In this document: piece after piece, positions 45,890 to 57,401 of the stretch | How the letters are laid out: every line of letters starts with the position of its first letter | Position numbering within the stretch: position 1 is the stretch's first letter | From: Vandiemenella viatica | Taxonomy: Eukaryota > Arthropoda > Insecta > Orthoptera > Morabidae | NCBI GenBank assembly: GCA_031002005.1 | Contig: CM061921.1 | Location: 130,801,571-130,865,570, forward strand | Reading direction: 5' to 3' | DNA length: 64,000 nt | The notes under the pieces: generated by a model | Seen by the model: the letters and a program-made list of their open reading frames with translations, nothing else | Database searches by the model: none | Told to the model about the DNA's origin: nothing | Made by a program: the position numbers and the translations under genes

Positions 45890-48308
45890 ACCACTAGCAG
45901 TAATCAAGTAGCCAAGCACGAAGCATATATCGGCGGCCGAGCTCCTCTGCATGCTCGAACAGCGGCGCGAAGCCTCCCGCTCGATATGTCGCAGCGTTGT
46001 TCATTAGCATTGGTGTCGTACTGTGTGCCGTCCGTATTGCACGTCTTTCTAGTCTGTCCAGTTGTTTCTGTCTCGTCTTAGGGGGATGGAGGAGGAGGGA
46101 TGGCCATATGTTATGTATGTGTGTATGAGTGTTTTGTATTGTAAAGTGAGTGTCTTGTGGTTGCAACCTGTCCAGAATCCATGGAGCAGGTGCAGTGTAG
46201 ATAGTCTGCATTTGGTTTCATTAATAATTTTTTCATAATGGGCTATGTATGAAACTTTGCAATCTAGTGTGATGCCGAGATATTTGGCTGTGCGTTTGAA
46301 GTCTACACGCCTGACACAGACGGTCAGGCGATTCTCACGCAGTTTCCGCTCTGGCAGGCGCTGCTTTTTAAAGACTATAGTTTGCGTTTTGTCTGCTTTT
46401 AGTGTTATTCGCCATTTACAGCACCACTGTTCGAGCTCAGCGATCAAATTTTGCAGTGCTATAATGGCGAGGTTATAGCGTGTGTGTGTCGCCCAGTATG
46501 CTGTGTCATCAGCGAACAGGCCGAGTCCGGTGTTGGGGGCAGCTGGCCGTGGGGTATCCCGAACATATAATATATACAAAAGTGGAGAGAGCGCCAACCC
46601 CTGTGGCACCCCTGCTTGCAGCTCATAAATGGCAGACAGTGCTCCACTGACGCGCACTGTCGCCACTCTGTCAGTGATGAAGTTAGTCAACCATCGGCAG
46701 GCTTGGGGTGGTAGGCCTAGCTCGATTATTTTTCTCTTCATTCCTTCAAGCCAAACAGTGTCAAAGGCCTTCCTCACGTCCATGAAGGCCACGGCTGTGG
46801 AGCGGTTGGTGGCCATGGCTGTTTGTACGACTGTCAGCACTCGCAGAATCTGGTCTGTTATGTTGTGTCCTGGGCGGAAGCCAGCTTGCTCAGGCGGTAG
46901 CAGTCCGTGGGCGTTGAGGAATTGATGCAGGTGGCTGACTATTATTCTCTCCATCAGTTTGGAAAAGCACGAGGTCAGGCTGATCGGCCGGTAGTTGTCA
47001 GGGTTTCCTTGCTTTTTCCCCGGCTTGGGGAAGATCAGGACATGCGCCAGCTTCCAAGATCTGGGAAGATAGCCCATACTGTAGCTGACGTTGAAGAGGC
47101 GGGCTAGGTGGTTATGGTATGCTGGTGGTACGTGCTTTAAGGTGATATTGGGGATGTTGTTGGGTCCTGGAGCGGTATTTTTTAACTGTTTTATAAAACG
47201 GGAAAATCGGCGGTTAGTGGATTACTATTGTCTGTTGGGATTGTAACTGGGAGTGGGTGGGTGAGGTGATAATTATATAACAGCATGTTTTCTGTCTCTG
47301 ATTTAAAATTGTTGTCGAAGGTGGGTGATTCTGGTGGTTGATGGGTGGCTGCCAGGTGCTGTCGAAACAGCTCGCACTTGGCGGCGGGGTCTGACACGAT
47401 TACATCGTTGTCTATCAGTGGATAGGAGGTGTGTGAGGTTTTACCGGTCAGCCTGGCTACGGCTCTCCAAAACTGTTTGGTGTCACCCTGGCGCTGTTCG
47501 TCAAGTCGGTGGCAGTAGTCAGTCCACTTCCGGACTCGATGTTGTTGTATTTCCTTCTTTACTTGTCGGGCTAGCTGATTATATAAATTTCGGTCAGATG
47601 GGTTGTGGGTTCGCGCCCAGGTCCGGTGCGGAGCGCGCTTCCGTTGGATGGTCGCAACAATGTCCGGCGGCAACGGGTCCGGGCCGCGCCTGGGCAGCGG
47701 GCCTGCGGCACCGCCGCGTCGATCGCCGCATGGATAGCACTTTCCAGCACATCACTATACACGTCAATATCGGCGGCCGTAACAAGCGGGAGCGCATCCA
47801 GCTCTGGAAGCTCGTTGACTATAGTTTGTTGGTACAGCTCCCGCTGACCACTTATGGACTCGCGGGCGCGCCGCCACAGCCGCAACGGCCGGCGACAACG
47901 CCCAGCGAGTAATGACGGGCAGGTGGTCCGACCCAATATCGGGACCTGTTGCATACTGCAGTGCACACCGCGCTAAAAATCTGGTGGTGAGGATCTTGTC
48001 AGGGTTCGTCGCCTGTACCGCCCTCTGCGGGCCGCAATGCGCGTGAACCCCTGCACGGGCACGTTGCAGAGCTTCGTCGCTGTAAGCGTGGCAGCGAGTT
48101 GTCTGCATCGAACAGTTGTGTTGGGGTCCCCGAGGGCGAGGTTATGCGCATTGAGGTCTGAAAGGATTATCGGCGAGTCGTAAGTGGAGTCGATGTGCTT
48201 GATCAGCTCATCGGGGAAGGGGAGGAGGGAGGGGCATACAGGCTGCATATGGTGACGCGTCGGTGGCCGACCTGTAACTGGACTGCAGCGACCTGATGCT
48301 GGTTCCTG
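45890..48308 (-). mobile_element. Jockey-clade LINE, endonuclease end to 3' end
   Basis: The endonuclease C-terminal half starts in frame at about 48300 (VAAVQLQVGHRRVTICSLYA, then SPIILSDLNAHN, and in another frame GSDHLPVITRW). The linker ORF is 47673-47191. The RT ORF 47077-46049 (342 codons) has NYRPISLTSC, AVAFMDVRKAFDTVW, AGVPQGLALSPLLY and LGLFADDTAYW, with catalytic residues intact. The last part (46211-45894, RLERRAIRTAHSTTPML) is in another frame. At least three frameshifts disable it. GC content is clearly above the window average. Its 5' side is cut at 48308 by the Penelope-like element. Confidence 0.9.
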
Positions 48309-49379
48309 TGGCTCGTTCTCGGTGTTATTGAGCCTGCGTCTCGGTTCTCGGAATGCCAATCTGATCTGATGCTCCGAGTACCCGTTGCGTCTGAATGTCT
48401 GCCGTAGATAGATAACTTCGCCCGGTAGGCTGTCAACGTCACAATTCGCTCGCGCCCTGTGTACCAGCGTGGCGAGCACCGCATTGCACTGTGCTGGGTG
48501 GTGATGACTACGCGCGTTCAGGTACAGGTCTGTGTGCGTAGGCTTCCTGTACACAGAGTGTCTGAGTGTCCCATCTGGTTTCCTCTGTATAAGAATGTCT
48601 AAGAAAGGAAGCCGGCCATTCTCTTCCACCTCCATCGTGAACTTGATGTTTTTGTTGATGCTATTCAGATGCTGGAGAAAACCTTCCAGGCTGTCCCTGC
48701 CGTGGGGCCAAACCACAAAAGTGTCGTCCACATAACAGTAAAACGCGCTTGGCTTCGTGTGAGCGCTAGCTAGCGCTTTATCTTCGAAGAGCTCCATGAA
48801 GAAGTTTGCGATCGCCGGCGACAAGGGGTTGCCCATGGCTACTCCATCCACCTGTTCGTAGTACTCCCCGTTATACAAGAAGTACGTTGATTGGAGTGTG
48901 TGCCGGAACAATTCAATCAATCCGGGCTCAAAATGCTGTTCTAATAGAGCCAGGGTCTCACTCAGAGGGACCCTGGTGAACAGAAACACTACATCGAATC
49001 TCACCAGTAAGTCATGTGCACCAAGGCGGGGATCCTTGATGATGTTGATAAACCTTGCAGAATTTGTCACGTGGTGAGGACATCTTCCCACAAGTGGGGT
49101 CAGCAGCCCAGTTAAGTACCGGGCCAGATGGTAGGTGCCTGATCCGATGGCACTCACTATTGGCAGCAACGGGTTGCCTTCTTTACGTACCTTCGGAAGT
49201 CCGTAGAGCCTGGGTGGAACCGCCACACGGGGCTGTAGCATTTTAATTGTATCCTCAGCAGACCAGAATTCTTTAGTAGGACTGTCGTCTTCCTTGGCAC
49301 AGCATTGGTTGGGTCTCGTCGGAGTTTGCGGTAGGATTCGTCCATGAGGAGATCTTCCACCTTTCGTCGATAGTCCACC
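48309..49379 (-). mobile_element. Penelope-like element, RT portion in inverted orientation
   Basis: Minus-strand frame with PLE reverse-transcriptase motifs: PPRLYGLPKVRKEGNPLLPI, then LVRFDVVFLFTRVPL (first catalytic Asp), VDGVAMGNPLSPAIANFFME, FYCYVDDTFVVW (catalytic DD) and LPFLDILIQRKPDGTLRHSV. Upstream residues (DYRRKVEDLLMDESYRKLRR) are in another frame, so a frameshift lies near 49262. The open frame 49385-47973 runs on artificially into the Jockey endonuclease. Its end at 48309 repeats 92 bp found at 49380-49471 on the other strand. Confidence 0.9.
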
Positions 49380-50225
49380 AGACATTCAGACGCAACGGAT
49401 ACTCGGAGCATCAGATCAGATTGGCATTCCGAGAACCGAGACACAGGATCAATAACACCGAGAACGAGCCATACGATCGCATTGCCTTCTTGCCATACTC
49501 CGGTCCTACAACGTCGAGGATTGGCAGAGTTCTGGCCAGAAACAGGATTAAGACCATCTTCCTGCCGCCACCGAAGCTGAAGAACATCTTGCGCTCCCCC
49601 AAGGACGACCTGGCACTCCGAACACCGGGAGTTTATAGCATTCCATGTGAATGCGGTAAGAGATACATTGGCCAGATGGTACGGTGCATTAACCAGCGCT
49701 GTCTGGAACACGCCCGACACGTGCGTCTGGGGCAGAGCGAAAAATCAGCGGTGGCGGAACATAGCATGGAACAAGGCCATGGCTTCGATTTTGAGAATAC
49801 CAGGATATTGGTGCATACAAGGAACTTCTAGGACAGTATTCTCACAGAAGCAGTTGAAATTCGCACCACGCGCAATCTCGTCAACCGGGACGGTGGATAC
49901 CAGCTGAGCGAAGCGTGGACACCTGCCATTAACGCAATACGTCGTCAGCGTGCTGAAGTGCACAGCACGGCGGCCGCGGACCAACAGAACCCATGCCAGC
50001 CTCCTTCCGGCGCCAACCCCCCCTCCACCGCCTAGGCGCCGACCGAGCTAGCCAGCCAGCTGCGCGCACGCCAACCACGCGCGCATTCGGAGGCTATAAG
50101 AACCAGTCTTCCGACGGATCCGGCACTTCACCTGAAGATGGCGATGGAGCCTGAGATCGCCGAAATATAATGTGGAAACACCTTCATTACTCGACTAGTC
50201 TCCAGAGAAGACTACATCCAGATTT
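49380..50225 (+). mobile_element. Penelope-like element, GIY-YIG portion and 3' end
   Basis: Plus-strand ORF 49421-49831 encodes the PLE GIY-YIG endonuclease: SPKDDLALRTPGVYSIPCEC, GKRYIGQMVRCINQR, LEHARHVR and SAVAEHSMEQGH, with the Tyr and Arg positions present and a coordinating CxC motif. A stop then frameshifted tail (EIRTTRNLVNRDGGYQLSEA) follows. The 3' UTR holds a hammerhead-like core: CTGAAGA (50132-50138), GGCGAT/ATCGCC stem (50140-50145, 50156-50161) and GAAA (50162-50165). Similarity to PLE ends about 50225. Confidence 0.9.
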
Positions 50226-50944
50226 ATCTATTTGTTTCAATGGCACAGATGGTATTTGAATAAAATGAGACGTCATGGCAAAAAATAATTTTATTTTCTA
50301 AACGGAAATAAAACTAACTGTCACAGAACATGAATAAAATTATCAAACTATGAATACAACACAGTTATTAAAACTTTGTACAGGAATAATTCACTATTCG
50401 AATACAGTAATTTTCTTTATTAAAAAAAATTAAATTACTATGATTACTTTCACTTTGAGCCTAAAATCGAAATATAGAAATGAATTCGGTTGGATCTTCA
50501 CATCAGAAATGCAGTAAAATCTATGAAACCCCACAACGAGATAACCGGTATCAACCATGGATGGTATCAACAACGAAACAAGTTGCCGGCTCGCCACATT
50601 AAGCCTCGCTCTCACGGACCGATTTTTAACGCTGCTCCTTGAATAGCCTTGATTAATCGCTTCATGGAGCGATTTTTATCGCTGCTACTTAAACAGAAAT
50701 AGAATCTGAATAAATCAGTTGTCCACGAAATTGTACGCATATACGTAATACATTATTTGCTTAGTTTTAAATAAATTCTTGCATTCAAAGTTTCACTTTA
50801 ATTTATAATGAGCCATTGAAATTACGTTACTTTCGTCTGATCTTATCTAATCAAATACTTTCAGATGTTTAATTAATTTGAAGTAATTTTATTTGAATTG
50901 TGGATACTGTAGACACGTTATAATAAGTTATGTTTCGATACTTC
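50226..50944. other. Unassigned AT-rich sequence
   Basis: No gene found. GCTCTCACGGACCGATTTTTA and ATGGAGCGATTTTTATCGCT (50611-50690) form a loose direct repeat. Confidence 0.35.
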
Positions 50945-52002
50945 GTTTTTTTTTGTTTTTTTGGCCAGTCTTTAGACTAGTTTGATAGAATCCTCCATCC
51001 CTTCCTATCCTGTGCTAACCTCTTCATTTCTACATACCCCCTACAACCCAAGTCCTCAATTATCTGCTTCTTATATTCTAATCTCTGTCTTCCTCTACAG
51101 TTCTTACCTTCGACTGTTCCCTCCACTAACAAATTAACCAATCCAGCATGTCTCAAAATATGACCTACCACCCTGTCTCTTCTTCCTGTAAGCTTCTTCC
51201 ATAAACTTCTTTTCTCACCCATCATTTGCAAAACTCGTTCATTTCTTACTTTGTCTGTCCACCTAATTTTCAGCATTCTTCTGTAGCACCACATTTCAAA
51301 TGCTTCAAGTTTCTTTCTTTCCGGTATTCCTAAAATCCATGTTTCGCTACCGTTAAGTGCTGTGCTCCTCACATTGAGTTTTAAAAAGTTCTTTCTAATC
51401 CTAGATTTGAAAATAAAAGATTTCTCTTTTTCATGAAGGCTCTTTTTGCTAGTGCTATTCTAATTTTAACATCATTCCTGCTTCGGCCATCGGTTGTAAT
51501 TTTACTTGCCAAGTAACAGAATTCACTCACTTCTCCTATTGCATCCGATCCTATTTTTATATTTAATCTGCTAGTATTGACATCATTTCTGCTACATTTA
51601 ATCACTTTTGTCTTACTTTAATTTATATTCAGTCCAAAATCTTCCTTCAGTATTTTGTTCATGCCATTCAATAACTTCTCAATATCCTTAACCCCCTCTG
51701 CTAACAAGACAATGTCATCAGCAAATCGTAGCATACTGACTTTTTTCCACCTGAAAACTTATGCCACATGGAAATTTTTCTTTGAATTTCATCATTGCTT
51801 CTTCTACATACAAGTTGAATATTAACGGGGATCGACTACAACCTTGTCTCACACCCTTTTTAACTGATGCATGTCTCTCGTGATTCTCTACTTTTATTAC
51901 AGCCACTTGATTCTTATATAGTTTATAGAGTATTCTTGTATCTCGATACTTTAGACCTGACTTCTTTAAAATTTTGAACATCTTGTCCCACCTAACATAA
52001 AA

Positions 52003-52037
<35 letters not shown>

Positions 52038-54215
52038 ATCCGCCTTGCAAGTATTAATCTTAAAGACAGAATTGCTTCCCTTGTACAGCGATTTTTCCTA
52101 AACCCAAACTGATCTTCACCTACTATCTCTTCTACTACCCTTTCCATCCTTCTGTATATTATTCTGGTCAGTAATTTTGAAGCATGTGATGTTAGACTAA
52201 TGGTGCAATAATTCTCACATTTGTCGGCTTGTGCTTTCTTTGGAAGTGTGAAAATGATATTTTTATTAAAATCAGTTGGAATTTCTCCTGTTTCATAACT
52301 TTTTGATATCAGCTTGAACAATCTTTCGATTCCTTCCTCTCCTAGAGTTCTGCAGGGATGTCATCAATTCCAACTGCCTTATTTGCTTTCAAGTCATTCA
52401 GAGCTTTATTAAATTCTGTTCTCAAAACAGGATCTCCTAAGTCATCAATGTCGACATCGCCTTCCTTTTCCAATACACTTTTGTTCAAGTCGTCCCCAAC
52501 ATACAGTTTCTCAATGTATTCTTTCCATCTGTTAACTCTATCTTCTGACCTTAATAGAGGTTTCCCATCGGCAGCTTTAATGTTCATACCTCTTTTCTTC
52601 ATTTCTCCAAAGTTCTGTTTGATCTTTCTATATGCAACATCTACTTTTCCTGCGATCATTTCCTTTTCCACTTCTTCACACTTTTCTTGTAGCCATTTTT
52701 CTTTTGCTATTTTGTATTTCCTATTTTTTTGATTTCTAAATTGTCTGTACTGCTCTTTTCCTGTTTCATCCTGAGCATTTTTGTAAATTCTCCTCTGATC
52801 GATCAGCTGCAAAATTTCTTCTGTGATCCAAGGTTTTCGGGCAGCTTGTTCCCTAAAGCCTAATGTTTCTTTACCAGCTTTCATTATTTCGGTCTTTAAT
52901 GCATTCCATTCGTCCTCGTCTGAGCTCCTTTCACAGTTACTTCTTAGACCTAAGTCTACCATTTCGGCAAATTTTTCTTTCATATTAGATTGTTTCAGTT
53001 TATTCACTTTCAGTCTGTTCTGCTTATGCTGCTACCTTATTCGTTTGAATTTCAGCCTGCACTTCATTACTATCAAATTATGGTCCGAGTCTATGTCTGC
53101 TCCTGGGTACGCTTTACAGTCTAGAACTTGATTCCTGAATCTCTGTTTGACCATGATATAATCTAGCTGATATCTGCCTGTATCCCCAGGACGATTCTAG
53201 GTGTATATTCTTCTTGCATGGTTCTTAAACAGTGTGTTCGCCAATACTAGCTTATATCTTTCACAAAATTCTAGCAACCTGCTTCCTCGCTCATTTCTTT
53301 CTCCTAGACCAAAACTTCCTACAGTATTCCCCTCTTTTCCTTCTCCCACTATTACATTCCACTCACCCATGATTATTAGATTTTCCTCCCCCTTCACATA
53401 TTGGATTAATTCTTCAATTTCAGCGTATATTTTTTCTATTTCTTCGTCATCTTCCTGTGACGTTGGCATATACACTTGTACTAATGTGGTTGGGACGGGC
53501 TTAGTTTCTAACCTCATCAAAATAATCCTGTCACTAAACTGTTCATAATAACTCACCCGTTTCCCTACTCTCTTATTCATTACAAATTCTACAACAGTGA
53601 CTCCATTGACAGCTTGTGTGCTAATTATCCTGTGTTTCCAAGCCCAGAGATCATGTACATCCTTCTATGTGATCTCGCTAATCCCATCAATATCTATCTT
53701 AAGTTGTTCCATCGCCCTTTTCAGGTTATCTAACCTACATGCCCTATTCAGACTTCCAACGTTCCACGCTCCGGCTCGTAGAATGTTTCTATCTATTCTA
53801 ATGACTCCTCCCTAAACAGTCCCCACCCGGAGATCTGATTGGGGCACTATTTTACCTCCGGAATATTTTACCCAGCAAGAAGCCATAATGATATATGTAA
53901 TTTCAGAGGATTACATGTACTCGGAATATACTTTGGGTCTTTAATGCAGTGGTTTCCCGTTGCCTTCTGCATCCCCATGCCGTTGATAATTTCTGATTCA
54001 ACCACCTTTAGGGGCCGTTTCCAACCCCAAGGGCAAGAGGGTGCCCTGAACCGCTCCCCGCTCTTCCACCCTCCTTTCGGAGGCCGTTGGCAAGCAGTGG
54101 GTGACTCCTTATACCGGGAATCTTTCAGTCGCCAGAGCCTCGTCCGTGCAAACAGGGTGCACCACGTGAAGGAGAGGTTGACATTTGGTTGGAAAAGACT
54201 AGTATAGTCTCTCCC
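50945..54215 (-). mobile_element. RTE-like LINE (copy 1), near full length
   Basis: The 5' end is GAGACTATAC (about 54210), as in copy 2. Order on the minus strand: leader; endonuclease (53580-53197: RLETKPVPTTLVQVYMPTSQ, NLIIMGEWNVIVGEG); linker (53007-52342: AARKPWITEEILQLIDQRR, then VGIDDIPAEL); RT (52321-51718: DKCENYCTISLTSHASKLL, GVRQGCSRSPLIFNLYVEEA); C-terminal part (51605-50977: STALNGSETWILGIPERKK, GRQRLEYKKQIIEDLG). Broken into many frames. The palm motif with the first catalytic Asp is deleted and replaced by a 31-nt A-run (T-run 52006-52036). The 3' end is an A-rich tail near 50948. RTE-type by motif style. Confidence 0.9.
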
Positions 54216-55418
54216 AAACCCTTATACCCCGGATACTTCGTAATTATATAGATAGTAGCAGCCGAATTTCAATCATTCGGAAAATAACTGCAACATTACT
54301 TTGTTTACGATATTTCTTTTATTATTTTATTAGCTTCCGTAACGTTGGTTTCACCGACATTCGCAACGAATAGCAAAACAAAAACAAAAAATATAACAAA
54401 AAAAAAAAAAAACAATCGGAGGATTGCAGGCCTAAAACGTGAGACGCGAAACTTTGTCGGAGAGTAACTGACTGGCTGAATAACTCCTCAACGAAAAACC
54501 TCGTCGTCCTGTTGAAAATCAGCGCCATTTTCAACACGCATGAATTGTTACTTACACAAGAACAGTATTAAAAAATGGAGCTGAAAGGATATAGAGGAAA
54601 ACATAGTAACGCAATTATGCAAGTAGATAATAATAGAGTTTTAGACAAGAACTCAAAATTGCTTGACAGTCACATTGTCTGACGGAAAGAACTAGTTGCA
54701 GGTGTATCGGACTTCATAAATCCATGCCATCAGCTAACTTGCTCGTTTCTGCTTGACAGTGGCGCAAAGCTTAAGCAGTAAGTCATATGAAATTAATGAC
54801 TGCAGAGTAATGGCTTATGTGGATTACTGTCAAAATAAATTATATAAAACTTCGTAAACAATTATAAGCCAACCTGGTCGCAAATAAACAGCTTAGAAAG
54901 GGGAAAATGATTCTCATCACTACAGCTGGTTTGTCTTCCATCCGTTGTATTGCCCACTGCAAGACCAACTTAGTCAAAAAGAAAAGTTTTACATTTCGTA
55001 TTACAACCATTCTGTTTATTATTCGATATCTAAATAAGTGAAACTTGGGCAAGGCTGAGAACAGCACATTTACGATTCTACTGCAGGAACGAAGATTTTC
55101 ATGAAATGTTTGAACAAGAAATAAGAGATAGAAATCAAAGGAAATATTTGTATGAAGTGTATGCTGGGAATTGAAATAATATGGATGACTAGGAGCTAGT
55201 AAATATTTATGAAGTGTGTTGACTGTGATCGGGAAAAACAAGAGAAACAAATAAAAAATGCAAAGGGCACGCGGTTCCACAGGTATGAGAGAGGTTTAAA
55301 ATGAATCAGGGAGCTGCCACGATGAGTGTGTGTTTAAAGAAAGGAATATCGGCACAATTCAGGCCACTGAAATGAATTTTTTTTGGTGTAGCAGTATTGG
55401 AGCAACTAGACTGATCAA
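54216..55418. other. Spacer between the inverted RTE copies, left half
   Basis: No gene recognised. A-run at 54399-54412. The minus-strand frame 55280-54840 (146 codons) is hydrophobic but matches no family that I know; its composition follows the AT-rich background. Confidence 0.35.
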
Positions 55419-55575
55419 ATGTAATCGTAGGCTTCCGCGGCCAGAGTCAGTTGATTCTTGGCTGTCCAGGTGGTGCCGCGTCAAGTTTCTGCCCTGCAAG
55501 AAGACCCCAGGATGAGGGTAGAAACGTCGGTTTCAAGAAACATGACGCGGCGCCACCCGGGTAGCCAAGAATCAT
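55419..55575. mobile_element. Short foldback element with 12-bp target duplication
   Basis: Arms 55452-55490 and 55536-55574 are reverse complements with a few mismatches (ATTCTTGGCT...GTGCCGCGTCA). The loop holds GATGAGGGTAGAAACG (55511-55526), resembling PLE hammerhead-like ends. Flanking TAGACTGATCAA is exact at 55407-55418 and 55576-55587. No ORF. Confidence 0.7.
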
Positions 55576-55587
55576 TAGACTGATCAA

Positions 55588-56660
55588 GTTTCGTAATGAT
55601 CATGTCAGGGAAACAATGAAAGAAGATACGATAGAACAAGACTACAGCGGTATGGGTATTTAAGAAGGTTGAACGATGAAAGGATACCTAAGAAAATCTA
55701 TAATCGGACTGAAAAAGGAAGAGGCCTCGTGGAATACAGGAGTTAGATGGACAGTAAAGGAAGAGGAGGAATAGCAGGACAGAAGGTGGTGAATAGGACT
55801 GTGTTCCCGACGAACCCAGCCATAGACTGGAATCTGTCTGGAATGATGGTAACAGCTGTCGGAAAAGGTACCGTAATAAGGGAACAGTTACACGAATAAG
55901 TAACGGTACCTTTTGGTCCAACATGGCGAACTGCACGCTGAATATAATAATTCCATCCATGATTTGAGAAAAAGAGCAATTCTATGGTGTGAAATAACAT
56001 AGTGGCTACGTTCGCAGAATAACTGCTGGGAAGCAGAATAGAAAGCAGTGAGTGAATACTTGACTGCTTGAGAGTTGCACAGAACCTACTAACTTTGAGA
56101 GTGTTACTTGGTCCTCCGGAAGATGACTACTGTACCATAGACAACGCTTCATCTCCATCGTAGCTTCTGAAAAGTTTTCACTCCTAACGAGGTTTCTCGT
56201 CTCCTTTATGTAAGTGTATACTGGAACAAAGAATTTAATCATAATCCTGTTGTTTTCTGATATCGCATTAGAAGTCTAAAGTGTTATTTTTGAATTATGG
56301 TTTGTTCGGTAGAACCTTGATGATTGTTCAAGTGAAAGTAATTCATTCGTTACTTGTTTTCGCTGTTCAGTTGAGGGGACCAGTGTACAGTGAGAGCTGT
56401 TTCCGCGGTTGCATGTGCTGGCCAAATGTTGAGCGACCACGTTCAGGACCGCACCCGGTGGACGTCTTTCTGATCACGCGGTTCGTCGTAAGAAAAACCG
56501 TCCAGGCTGGCAGTTTGGGAAGCTCTCTTTGGCACAGAGACACTTCCAAGAAGGGCAGTAAACCGTCTGTAACTACCGCTGACCTGCGTCTCACACAGAC
56601 TTGAGAGGTGACCAGAGATAAAACACACTCGCCGAACAGACAGAAAGCAAAGATAACTGT
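55588..56660. other. Spacer between the inverted RTE copies, middle
   Basis: No recognisable domain in the short frames on either strand. Composition is somewhat higher in GC between 56380 and 56600. Confidence 0.35.
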
Positions 56661-56787
56661 TGTGTGAGTGGAGACTTTCCCGGCGTATTGTTGCAATAAA
56701 ATCCTCTCGGGTATCCTGCCGGATGGTGTTGTAGAAACACTACGTTTCGACAACATCATCTGGCAGGACACCCGAGAGGATGTTATT
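56661..56787. mobile_element. Short foldback element with 14-bp target duplication
   Basis: A 101-nt hairpin (56691-56791): 48-bp arms with about five mismatches and a 5-nt loop (ACTAC). The centre reads GATGGTGTTGTAGAAAC in one direction and GATGATGTTGTCGAAACG in the other. Flanking GCAAAGATAACTGT is exact at 56647-56660 and 56788-56801. The right arm overlaps the duplication by four bases, so the true edge may shift slightly. Confidence 0.7.
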
Positions 56788-57039
56788 GCAAAGATAACTG
56801 TCGGTCAGCATGCTTTGGCATTACTGCAACCTTCAGTTGTAGAGTACACAAGAAGATAACGTGCTCGATTAACAGGCACATCGCGATACTGATAAAATTT
56901 TAAACTACTTCAAAGCTCCACTCGAGGAAAGCTGAATGGGTGTTTCTGATAGACCGGAAAAGGGTTCAAACTTGAGCACAACGTCGATTCAATACGTAGT
57001 GAAGATCTGCTGTAGCAGGCCCTGGTAGTGTGGGGGCTA

Positions 57040-57142
57040 GCAAGCACGCTGGCGTTGGACGCCGGACGGGGATTCGAAGCGGAGTTCTCCTAAAAGAGAG
57101 CCCAGAACGTTATGCGTACACCCACCACGCTCGGTGGCTTCG
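57040..57142 (-). repeat. SINE family S, head only
   Basis: On the minus strand CACCGAGCGTGGTGGGTGTAC leads to a box B-like GCTTCGAATCCCCGTC (57066-57081). The body module is absent. Confidence 0.55.
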
Positions 57143-57401
57143 TATTGCAAGGATCATTGGTTCGAGTTTGGCCTCGGATGTATAGTTTCAATTAAGTGTT
57201 CTTTCCGACTTGTGTTATCCTCATTAAACTGTAACACAATGAGCAAAGTATGCTATAATAGTTAGAACAACATAAATAAATTGTCACAGTGGTCAAAGGA
57301 TTTTTTTAAAAAAATGTATATGCCGTACAAAAAATATTATAGGCAACAGAAAATCAAATTTAGATTCAAAAAACCATTTCTAACTTAATTATACTTCCCA
57401 T

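Noticed and set aside
47973..49385. Single 470-codon ORF resembling a fused Penelope RT and Jockey endonuclease
   Set aside because: The two halves belong to separate elements that abut at 48308/48309; the continuous frame is accidental.
54840..55280. 146-codon hydrophobic minus-strand ORF as a membrane protein
   Set aside because: AT-rich composition gives Phe/Leu/Ile by chance; no signal peptide with a plausible mature domain and no known family.
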